Below, in pieces: positions 23,401 to 35,400 of a stretch of DNA of 64,000 nt. This DNA is from Certhia americana. Lineage: Eukaryota > Chordata > Aves > Passeriformes > Certhiidae. The translations under genes and the position numbers were made by a program. Within the stretch, counting starts at the first letter, position 1, and every line of letters begins with the position of its first letter. The notes beneath the pieces are model-generated. The model saw nothing but the letters and a program-made list of their open reading frames with translations, had not been told where the DNA came from and did no database searches. Location of the stretch: contig JAGMWU010000049.1 in the NCBI GenBank assembly GCA_018697195.1, positions 249,692-313,691 of the forward strand, in the 5' to 3' direction.

Positions 23401-26400
23401 ACCAACCCCTGGACACCTCCAAGGACAGAGGTTCCATGACCTCTTTGGAGTCATCTTCAGCTCCTGACCATCTTTTTGCTGACCCTTTATTCTTCAAACC
23501 TTCCACTTGACATAACTGCAGGCACCAGGAATCCCAAGGGAATGGAGGTGTTCTGCTTCTCCTGCCTCCTCTCTTCCCCTCTCCTGTGTGTCCCACCACA
23601 CTGTGCCAACACTGAGCTGTAAAATACACAGCCAGCATTTTAGGAGTGCTGAATCCCTGGAAATCCCTGTCCTGGAGCCAATGTCCAACCAATCCCAACC
23701 TTTGAACTCACTGCAGGAAACATCTCACTTGCTTTAGCTACTGCAACACCCTGTCAAACCTGGCCCAACCTAAAGCTGCCCCACAATGAAGCAAGCCACC
23801 ACAAAACCAGTTTTAGCAGCCTCTGAGGGTGGGTTGCACAATTTCCAAGCATAGGAATCCTCATTTCCAGACAATTGTATCATCAGGGCAGGAGGACACA
23901 GCACAGGGCTGATCAGGCAGCTGTGAGATGCTGCTAGAGGCAAACTCTGAGTCATTAATGACAGAGCAGTGCCTGGTGAAGCTGCACAGGGCCACTGAGT
24001 AGACCCTGGAGCTAAATGAGCAACTTTGGGCTGAACAAACCTGGTGAGATTCCAACCCTGCAGCTGGGCAGGGCCACTCACCTTCATACAAACTGCTCCA
24101 AACACCCCCAGACAGTGCAGAGTCCTCAGAGCTAAGGAAACACCCCAACAGAGGAGACAGGTAAAATCCAAAATCAGAAACTCCCTCCTGTTTTATCTCC
24201 CACTATTCTCCTCTCTCACAAAAGGATGAGGTCCCTCAGCTGTAAAGTTTATATCCCAGAAACTCAGAATTGTTTGGTTGGGAAGGGAGTGTTAAAGGTC
24301 ACAGAATCTTCCCCCTGCCATGGCAGGGACCCCTCCCACTGTGCCAGGGGGCTCCCACCCCAGTGTCCAGCCTGGCCTTGGGCACTGCCAGGGATCCAGG
24401 GGCAGCCCCAGCTGCTCTGGGCACCCTGTGCCAGGCCCTGCCCACCCTCACGGAGAACAATTCCTGACCAATCTCCCCCACAGCCCTGCCCTCTGCCACT
24501 TGGAAGCCATTCCCTGGCTCCTGTCCCTCCATCCCTTGTCCCCAGTCCCTCTCCAGCTCTCCTGGAGCCCCTTCAGGCCCTGCCAGGGGCTCTGAGCTCT
24601 CCCTGGATCCTTCTCCTCTCCAGCTGAGCACCCCCAGCTCTCCCAGCCTGGCTGCAGAGCAGAGGGGCTCCAGCCCTGCAGCAGCTCCATGTTTCACTTC
24701 TCTGTGTAAAAACTTGAGTGTTTTCACCCAGCAGACCCCAAAAGCTGCTCCCTGCTGAGGGAGTCTCAGCAAGGAAGAGATAAAGCAGCACAAACACTCT
24801 GAGAGCTCAGGGAAGCTCCCTGTGGAATTGTCTCTCCTGCCCTGGGAGAGCATCAGAGCCAGTCCAAGGGATAAAAAGCCAAACAAAACAACATAGTTGA
24901 TTTTACAGGCAGCACACAAAATATAGCTCAGAGCTGCTGCATAATCTACATTTCAGCAATGCCCAGTGGGTTTTAGAGAATTCACTGGAAAACCTGTCCA
25001 GAGAGAATTCAAGAGAATTCAAGAGTTGAGAGCTGAGACTTCACCAGCTTCCAAATTCTCTTCTCACTGTTCAAAGCTGAGACCTTCAGCTTTATAAAAG
25101 ATGCCAATCCCTGATTTCACATTTCCAGTAGCTTGGATACATTAACAAGTGCTGGATTCTGATACTCCAGCTGAAGAGAACTGCTGTTTGTTTCAAAGCC
25201 TGAGCTGTGAGAACCACTCAAATGAAGTGGCTGACCCCACATCTGTGGGTTTATTTTACCTGCAGTTAGTTCTCAGTGTTTTGTGGTGTCCTAACCCATC
25301 AGCTCGGAGCTGTCCACTCCCATCTGCTTTCTTTTATAAATGGCACATGCCAGAATTGGATCTAGGGAATGCTGCAGAGCTCCCTGCTGAAGGAGAACTG
25401 ATTGCATGCCCTGAAATTGCCTCCTGATTGATGGTGTCTGTCCCCTCCCAAGCTTTCTGTCATCAGTTAAAGCATCCCCCCAGGCAGAGCTGCTTTCCCC
25501 AGACACAGAATGAACAGGAGCCCTCCTGGTGCTGGCTGCTGTTTGGATAACAAGGAACACATCCAATGTTTGCATATAATTTGTATTTCTGTGTTCCTCC
25601 TACGTGCTTCTCTGGGCTGAGCCAGGATTGCCAGCAGCTCCTCAGAAAGCTCCACATTTCCTTTCAGCAGCTTGGGCTGATTGTGGGTATAAACAGCCAC
25701 ATTTGCTAGCTCTTGAAAAACAATTCACTTCTAAGCAAGTATCAAGTAGGAAAGTTTATCCAGGTAATTTTAACTCCAGCCTGAGAACCATGGATCTGTT
25801 TTACAGGAGTGAATACAGCTAAAGGTAAGCTCAGGATATCTGTGCATCCTGGGCTGATCACCCCAGGGTGGCAGCAGCAAAGGGGGGGATTCTCTCCCCT
25901 CAGCACACCCGCAGAGCCCAGGGCCAGCAGCACAAGGACAGGGAGCTGCTGGACAGTCCCAAAAACACCACAGTGAGCAGAGGGATGGAGCAGCTCTGCT
26001 GGGAGGAAAGGCTGAGAGAATTTGGATTGTTCAGCCTGGAGAGGAGAAGGCTCTGGGGTGACCTCACTGTGGCCTTGGAGAACCTGAAGGGGCTCCAGGA
26101 GAGCTGGAGAGGGACTGGGGACAAGGCTGGAGGGACAGAACACAGGGAATGGCTTCCCAGTGCCACAGGGCAGGGCTGGGGGGGAGATTGGGCAGGAATT
26201 GTTCCCTGTGAGGGTGGGCAGGCCCTGGCACAGGGTGCCCAGAGCAGCTGGGGCTGCCCCTGGATCCCTGGCAGTGCCCAAGGCCAGGCTGGACACTGGG
26301 CTGGAGCCCCCTGGCACAGTGGGAGGGGTCCCTGCCATGGCAGGGGTGACACTGGATGAGCTTTAGTGTCTCTTCCAACCCAGGCCATTCCATGATCCTG

Positions 26401-29400
26401 TGATCCAGCTGAGCATTGACCTGTGGGACAGCAAGAACCCTGGCATTGCTCTGGGTGGGCAGCAGCAGCTTTTTATTAATTTTCTTTTCTTCAGCATCAC
26501 CAGTGTGTTCTGGCTATGCTCTGCCTGGGGAATCCACACTCCAACTCCATGGCAGTGCCAGCTGGAGCAGTGGCTTCCATTCTAACCCCTGAGTGGGGCT
26601 GATGACACCTCTTAGGAGGCTCTGGAGGGTTTAGATCTCAAGCTCCATCATTCAGTCACCTTCCAACAAAGCTAGTGAAAGAACTTGGGGAGCAAGACAT
26701 GATTCAGCAGCCTCCTCAACACTTGGAATCCTGCAGTTTGCAGGGAATTTCTCCACCCAGCTGGCAATTCTGAGTGCTTAACCCATGGGGGCTGCCTGCT
26801 CCAGCTCCTGTCAGGGATTACCATCTGCAGGCTGCAGGAACACAATCAGTCATCTATTGTCCTTCCATTAGGGGCTGCAATCTGTCCTCTGACATGATAA
26901 ATGAGCAAGGGGGGCTCTTATCTGGCTAATTAGCTTAAGGAGGAGAGCCAGCAGGCCTGCCCTCCATGCTGACCTCTCCTGTTCATTTAGCTGCTGCAGC
27001 AGCTTCACATTTCAAGTGTGCTTGTAAGGTGGGAACAGAAATTCCCCTGCAGAGCAGGACAAGACCTCTACACACATTTTGGTGAGGGGAGAGGTTCCCT
27101 GACAGGCAGCAGCACACCAAGGAACTGAGGGACACCATGTCTGACCTAGTGGATCCACCAGCTGGTCAACCAGCCCCATCTTCTTGGCTCTGTCTGCACG
27201 GATGTTCTTCCCAGTCAGCATCATATCAAAAGCAGCAGGAAGTCCCACCTAGAAGGGCAGAAAGAGGATTCCAGAGTAAATCCTGGAGCTTTTCAGGAAG
27301 AAGGAGCTGTGGGATCAAGTTTTCCTCTTACTCACCATCTTTGGCAGCCTTTGAGTACCCCCTGCTCCGGGCAGGAGACCCAGCAACACTTCAGGTGTTC
27401 CCAAGACTGTTTTCTTGTCCTTTGTTGCTACTCTGTAGTGACAGGCAATGGCAACCTTAAAATGGAAGAGACAAGGAAAGGTTTCCCTGTGAAAGGCAAC
27501 AGGAAAATTGGGCACCCATCACACAGCTCTCACCCACACGCTGCCCCAGCTCTCCTCATGACCCTGCCCCAATTCCTTCACCCAACTGCCCAAATTCCCT
27601 CAGTGCTCACTGATGGCTTCTTCTGGGGGATGACAGCAGGCAGGTGTGAGATGAACATCAAACTCCCGAGCTGATTTTAAAATCTCACCCAGACCATCCT
27701 TAATTCACTACACCAAGAGCACAGTCCCATCTATGGATCAGCCATGATTCCTTCTTTATCCCTGGACTGCCAAGTCCAGATGAGTCAACACGGTGGGTGC
27801 AAAAAGCTTGAGAAATCAGCACAAAGTGAAGAGACCCCATTCCAAGATTACACAGTTTTAGTACCAACTCTGCTCCAGGAATTAGCAGAGCCTCGCAGTT
27901 TACAAAATCCTGGATGGAGATCACCAGGCAGAAGGTGCAGCCAAGGTGCTGGGGTGGAGGCCTGGATGGGTCCCCACCCTCACCCCTCTCACAGCAGCCC
28001 TACAGAGAATGGAAGTTGCTGGGATACAGGGCCCACTTCATCTGAAAAGCAGCAATTTCCAGGCTGCACTCTGCCAGCAGCATTGATGCAGATCCAATGC
28101 CTGCTGGAAACAGCCGGTTTTCCCTTGGACACTCATCTAAATATTAGCCTGGCCCACACAGGTTCAGATTTGATTTGCTCTCCTTCCACAGCAGCAGCAG
28201 AACTCACATGGCACAGCCCTGCAGCACAACCAAGCCATTAACTTGCCACAAACTCATTTACATGACAAAATGAGCCCTCATCAGCTCCCAAATTCATCTC
28301 ACAGTACCAGTCCTGCCTCATTTGGGTAACCAGAGCACCAGCAGTGTCAGCTCCCACTCCTGCTGTGAGCCCCAGGATTGCCCAGTACCTCCAGCCCTCC
28401 TCCCAGGCAGCTGCCACTGATGGCAGCAACAACAGGCTTTGGAGAGTTCTCAATCTTTTCCAGCATCTTCTGTCCATCCTGAGAGAGCTGAGTCACTTCC
28501 TGAGCAGTCTTGCAGGCTTCAAGCATGCTGGGGGGAGGAGAGAGGTGGATCAGGATGGGAAAAGCACCCACAAAACAGCAGGAAAATGAGGGTTTGATGA
28601 CTTTGTCTCTGTTTTCCCACAATCTTAACCACAGCTTGGCCTGTGCTCTGCTCACCTCCTTCCCTCCTGAACAGGGAGCTCTGGACAAAGCCAGCCAAAA
28701 ACATAACACTGTTTTGGAGGGTCTATTTTTAATTTACCTTCTTTCCTCATTACTTTCTGTCTTTTAATGTCTTTAAACAACTATTCTGTCCTGTCAGTGT
28801 CAGCAGTAGGAGTCAATGGCATTCCAGGTCCCAGTGGGATCATCCCACACCCTGGAAAAATTACCCAGGGAGCCTGGGAGGCTGCTCAGCACAGGGCAGA
28901 GTGCCAACCCCTGCCCAAATGAGGGGCCAGGCTGGAAGGCTGCCAGGCACTCCAACCCAGCTTAAACGAGTCCTGAATTTGAATTATCCACTCTTGTTGT
29001 ACCCCAGGCCCAAGGACAATGCCCAGCCCACAGCCAGGATGGGTTTCCTTGGCTGCAGGAAGGAGTGACCAAGAGTCACAGCCAGGAGGAGTTTCAGGAT
29101 TTGCCACATCCCTCTCTGCTGAAATCCTGTGATGCCTTAGGTTTTAGCTTTACATCACGAGGTCTCACACTTTTAAAAGTTCTGGTTCATTAGGATATTG
29201 GAGTTAATTGTCCAATTATAGCTTCAGGTTATGAAGCTCCATCCTCCTTGTTTTTTCTTCTCACTTCACCGTTGTTTTTAATCTTGGGCCTGAAAGTTTT
29301 ATCAGTTGTCCTTGGGCCCAAGCTAGAGAAAGAATTGTTTTGGCTGCCTACCCTGTGAAGAGAGCTCAGTAGCACTGAATATGAAACCCAGAACTACCCA

Positions 29401-32400
29401 GTGAAATAGCCCAGAATCTAAAAAATATAAAAGCCAAAACCTAAGGCATCACCTGAGCACAGGGATTTCACTTCCAGCCTGTGCCTCACCCAGGGGAGAT
29501 GTCAGGGACAAACTGCTGGATTTCAGGGACAGCTCCCTCAGCCCTTTGCTTACTTGAGATCTGCTCCAGCAATGAAAGAGCCTGGCTTGGAGGAGATGAG
29601 CACAGCACTCTTCACAGCCTCGTTGGCCCAGATCTCGTTCATGACGTCGGTGAACTCTGCACTCAGCTGCTTGGACAGGGTGTTCACCTGGGAGCAGAGC
29701 AGCACTGTCAGCAGGGCTCAGCTGGAGCCCATTCCTGCTGCAAGTCACTTCAGCCTTGGCCTAGCACAAAACCCCCCTCCAGGACAAAACCCTGCAGCAC
29801 AGCATCTCGAAATAGGAAGTTCCTCTTTAACCTTCCCAACAGTGGGTTTGTGGCCTCATACATCGATGTTATGAACTTGTAAACTCTTATTTTTCTATAT
29901 AATCATATAGCCTAGGGTGACTTTATGATGCTTGTATCCCCAATCCTCTGTTCCGTTTATGTTGGATATTATGTTCTGTACCTTCAATTTTGGTTTCCTA
30001 ACTGGTTTTGTTCTAAACCAGGACATCACAGAATCACAGAATGGTTTGGGATGGAAGGGACCTTTCAATTCATCTCATCCAAACCCTTGCAATCAGCAGG
30101 AACACCTTCCCCAGACCAGGCTGATAACATCCCTCCAGCTTTACTGAAAGGCTGCAGCAAGCAGGACAAAGCCAGCCTGGGTTCTTTAGGTGCCAACAAC
30201 TCTTCACACAAAAGAGAATAGTTCAAACCTGAGAGTGCTGTTGCTCCTCAAAGGAAAGTAGTATATTAAAAAACCCCCTTCTGGTCTGCTACAATTAATA
30301 GATTTTTCATAGCAGCAGTAGTTCAATCTTTATCTCTTGTATAATATCAGAGCAGCACAGCTGCTTTGCTTTAAAAGCCAGGTTTTTATTGTAAGCTTTA
30401 CCATTGCTCATGAAGAGCATTTCCATCTGTGAGATGACATCTAAAATTCCCTACTGGTTATGAGACCCCAAAATGCATTTTGAGATGTATTCCTTAGATG
30501 TCATTTATAGAGTTCCTGCCTCCTGACACCTGAACAACTGCAGCTGTATTGACCTAAAAAATGAGAATTAGCTTCTATTTATATTATATTCATGCTAATA
30601 GAATCAAAAGCATTTATGGATTCCAAATTACTGAAGTAGGGACACATTCTTTAACTGACTTCAATACAAGAACTAAGCAAGATTTAATTTATTTTTTTTT
30701 TAAGTTTTCCTTAAGATTTGGAACTTAACAACACCTTGTGCTTGGGAGAGAGACAAATCAGCTTAGCACACAGAAAATACTCCAAGAGGCATCTCCAGAT
30801 ATCTCAGTAAAACCCCCAAATCTTCCTTTTCCTACTTCTCCTTTGCTCCTAACTTTGTAAGGCTGCAGGTTTGGAAAGTCCTTGGCCTTAAATTTCCAAT
30901 ACCTTGGAATTTGGTGAGTTGAAGCGCACGACAGCAACATCCCCTTTGATATCACAGCTGACGTGGGTTCTGTCTGCAAACAAACACAAGGCTGGGGTCA
31001 GCTCCAGGGATTTGAAGGAAAAAAAAAAAAAAAGGGATTTCTAGAAAAGTTTCACACTTACTCTGGAGGGCACTGGTGGTGGAGATGTTACGGCAGGCAT
31101 AACCTAAGGAAAAGATGGCACAGGTGTTAAAGGAATTCTCAGCACAACTGTCCGGGGTTATTTCTGTAAAAACACACTCTGGTGCCAGGAAATGGGGCCA
31201 GTCCACAGATCTCAGGGGGCACAACTGGAGTGCCACAAAGGGCTCACAAAATATTTATTCTTGCCTCCATCTATCAACAAAATACTCAGACTCGCAGAGT
31301 GGTTTGTGTAGGAAGGGACCTTAAAACCCATCCAGTGCCACTTCAGGGACCCCTCCCAGTGTGCCAGGGGGCTCCAAGCCCAGTGTCCAGCCTGGCCTTG
31401 GGCACTGCCAGGGATCCAGGGGCACCCACAGCTGCTCTGCCAATTCCAGACCAGCACCTCCCCACCCTCCCAGACAGGAATTCCTAATTCCCAACATCCC
31501 AGCCCAAGCTCCCCTTTCCCACTGGGAAGCCATTCCCTGGCTCCTGTCCCTCCAGCCTTGTCCCCAGTCCCTCTGCAGCTCTCCTGGAGCCCCTTCAGGC
31601 CCTGCCAGGGGCTCCAAGATCTCCCCACAGCTCAGTTTTTCCCTTCAATCCCCTCCATCTGCATCCCACAGCATTTGGCTGCTGGCAATCAGAAGCCCAG
31701 GCCGGAGCCAGCCCAGGCAGCAGCACCTTGGGATCAAAGGATGCCAGCCTGGTTTGGGTGGGAAGGGAGCTGAGAGCCCCCCAGTGCCACCCCTGCCATG
31801 GCAGGGACCCCTCCCAGTGTGCCAGGGGGCTCCAAGCCCAGTGTCCAACCTGGCCTTGGGCACTGCCAGGGATCCAGGGGCAGCCCCAGCTGCTCTGGGC
31901 ACCCTGTGCCAGCCCCTGCCCACCCTCACAGGGAACAATTCCTGCCCCAAATCCCATCTGGTAGTGGGAAGCTGTTCTACCTTGTCCTGTCCCTCCATCT
32001 CTTGTCCCCAGTCCCTCTCCAGCTCTTGGATCCACCTCTACTAATGACACACAAAACACACAAACAGCACACAAAGCTTTCTCCAGAGCCCTCAAAAAAC
32101 TCAGACCACGACAAGAACAAGTTCTGCCCACAAGTTTCTGACTTGTAGATCTCCTTTTTCTGCTCAGAAATTGTGTTTGAGCCCACATGAATGAACCCCA
32201 GCTCCATTCAAGCCACCTTGATCTTGACCCTGAGGCTCCCCTAACTCAGATCCAGGCTGAATCCCTGCCAAAGCTGCTTTCACTCTGAATTCCAGTAAAA
32301 GTGTTACTTCCACATATATCTACCAGCCAGCACCCAGCCAATTTACCAGGGGAGGGCTCTGCTCAACATGGAGAAAACCTTCAGGATTGAAACTTTCCCA

Positions 32401-35400
32401 TTCCCCAAGCAAGGAGAATAATCCAATACCAGGAGAATAAACTGCAAACCCCCCCAGCAGGTGTCCCCCCCCCCCGGCACAGCCCCGTGACACAGGCTCA
32501 GGGCTGGGGCCCTGCTGCACTTTGGCCTCCTTTCCACCTTGTCCAGGGTGCTGGCAGTAGGGATTGACCTTTGTTCCCATTCCTGAGCCCAGGATATGCA
32601 GTGTGATGCCGTGGGGATGGAAATTCAGCGTCAGCCTGTCCCAGCAAACAGGTCTGGGGTGCGTGTGTGTGTGTGTGTATCATGTGGCCACAGCAGCATT
32701 TTATAAACAAAGAATGAACTGGTTCCCACTCCAAAGCTCCTCAGCAATATTTAAGAGCCACATGCGATTGCTCCATCCAAAAATAATTTCCCTAAACTTT
32801 TGGTGTGCCCAAGTCAGGTACTCCTGAAAATAAGCACCGATATTCAATTCCCACAAACCGAGTGTGGTGCTGACAGCGATTCCTCTGGTGAGAGATGCTG
32901 CCCAGCACAACACCACGCACCTTTAACAGCAGTATTTTAACCCAAAAAAAACCCCATGCAACCATTTTAAAGACAAGGCAAGGGCTGAACTGCCTCCCTG
33001 AATTCATTCATTCAATTCTTGCAGCAAGCTGGGATAGTGGAAGGTGTCCCTGCCCATGGCAGGGGTGTGGAAGAAGATTTGCTTTAAGATCCCTCCCAGT
33101 CAAACCAGTCTGGGATTCCATATTTTTTACCTCTTCACATGGCTTTCCTTTTATATATCACTTCCCAAACAGATTCCTTCCAAGAAAACCTTCAGCCTTC
33201 CACTGCACTCTGCCTTTCCATTCTCACAAAAGAAAGAGATGAAGCAGGAAAAAAAATAAATTGAGGGCATGACTGGACAAATCTCACTCCACTCGAATAT
33301 AAACTCTTTTGGGAGAGGTGCTGTGTACCAGCTGGTTAACACTGGAGTGAGGTTTCTGGAGCCTGACAGTGGTTTTAAGTCCAGCATATTTGTGGAAGAA
33401 TCTTTTGCCAGGAAGGAAAAGCAGCTCCTTGGTCCTGGTTCCTGCATATCTGCTTTAGGTGTTGATCCCTTCAGCACTGCAATGGGAAAGTGCCAAAACC
33501 AGAGCCAGAAAAATCCTCCAAAATGCTGAAGGAAGCAGAAGCCCAGCTTCAAACTTCCACCATGTTCTACCATTCATTCCAGAGGGAAAACCCTGAAAAT
33601 TGGTTCCAGTCTCACTCCAGCTCAAAGACTGTCCAGCACTAACACTTCAGGTGCCCCCAGGACTTGGATGCACCAGAGAATGGACAACACCCACCCCACA
33701 GCCCAGCCTGCTCCTTCCCATTTTCTCTTTTCCCTGTTACAACCTCAGCTGCTTCCCTGCCCAGCATTTCCCCTTCCCACCCTCCCAACTCACCCAGCTG
33801 TGGCTCACCACTTGAACTGGGAACGGCCTCCATGGGTGATGGCTCAGGGGAAAAAAAAAAAAAAAAAAAGCCTTTTTCCAATCCTGGAGCACCCCAAGCC
33901 CCAGCAGGACGGACAGGATGAAGCTCAGGCCACCTGAGCTGTCCCTGTGAGCCTGGAGATGGGAAACTCCTGGCAGACTGAGCTTCCCAAGCCACTCTGG
34001 GAACCTGGTGGCACACGGATGTGGCCCGGCAGGTACAGCCAGCCCCAGAGCTCACCTGACTGCTCCCTGCTTTTGGGCTGCCCTGGAGAGCTTTGCATCC
34101 ACTCCCCAAACGCTTTGCAAGGCAGAGCAAGGATATTAATTAATTATGAACAGCGACAGCGTTCTCGGAGCAGCTCCAGGCCTGTTTGTAGTGAAGGAGC
34201 TTTACCAGGAAGAACAAGAATTCCAACCAGCAGCAGCCTGAGAACTGCCTGGAGTTCCCACAAGTCTCCTCACCAGTGATTGCAGCACCCTGTCACGTAC
34301 AAACCTGCTCCAGGGCTGCAAGAAACACAGGGGTGAGTCCAGAATAATGGAATTGCTCCTGTTGGAAAAGAGCTCTCAGAGCACAGAGTCCAGCTCTGAA
34401 CCCAGCACTGCCAAGCCCAGGTTTGGGTTTCAACGAAACACAGCTGGATTTTGGGGCAACATCTACACCAGATTCTGAGGACCTTCAAAGTGCTCACATA
34501 TGAGGTTTCCAGAGCTTCCCAGGGTTCCTGGGGACTCCCTGCCTTGGTAGCCAGGAAGCACCAAGGCAGCTGTGTGAACAGGCAGGAGACAGGCACAGCC
34601 CTGCCCCAGCTGGCAGGGGAGATGCCTCACACAAAACCAGGCAATCCCAGAATCCCAGGATGGTTTAAGTGGGAAGGAACATTGAATCCCACCCAGTGCC
34701 ACCCTCTGCCATGGCAGGGACCCCTCCCACTGTGCCAGGGGGCTCCAAGCCCAGTGTCCAGCCTGGCCTTGGGCACTGCCAGGGATCCAGGGGCACCCAC
34801 AGCTGCTCTGGGCACCCTGTGCCAGGGCCTGCCCACCCTCACAGGGAACAATTCCTGACCAATCTCCCCCACAGCCCTGCCCTGTGGCACTGGGAAGCCA
34901 TTCCCTGGCTCCTCTCCTTCCATCCTTGTCCCCAAATCGCTCTCCTGGAGCCCCTTCAGGCCCTGCCAGGGGCTCTGAGCTCTCCCCAGAGCATTTTCCT
35001 CTCCAGGCTGAACAATCCCAATCCTGTCAACCAAGAGCTCATGGAGCACCTGCAGATACAGGCAGGGCACCCCCTCCCCCCCAGCCAAGTGGGATTACAG
35101 GGATAGCCCTTCCCATGGATCCACCTGCCACAGGATCCCGATCCCAAGGACATGGGGACACCCTCTCCTTTCCAAGCAGGCACTGGGGACAGCCACGTGT
35201 GGCAGGACACAAGGACACTCTCTCCCTGTGGCTCAGCTCACGTGCAGGGACCATCCTGGCTGGAATGTGTGTCCCCCCCCCCCCTCAATGCCAGGTCCCC
35301 AAAACTGCACAGAGAATCCCACAGGGTGTCCCTGTGCAAGGACTGCCACCCCATGGGGGCACACAACCCCCAGAGACCCCAGGATATGGGGGAGCAGATC

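Noticed and set aside
32657..32680. TG run as a Z-DNA or regulatory site
   Set aside because: A short ordinary dinucleotide repeat in a large intron with no other support.
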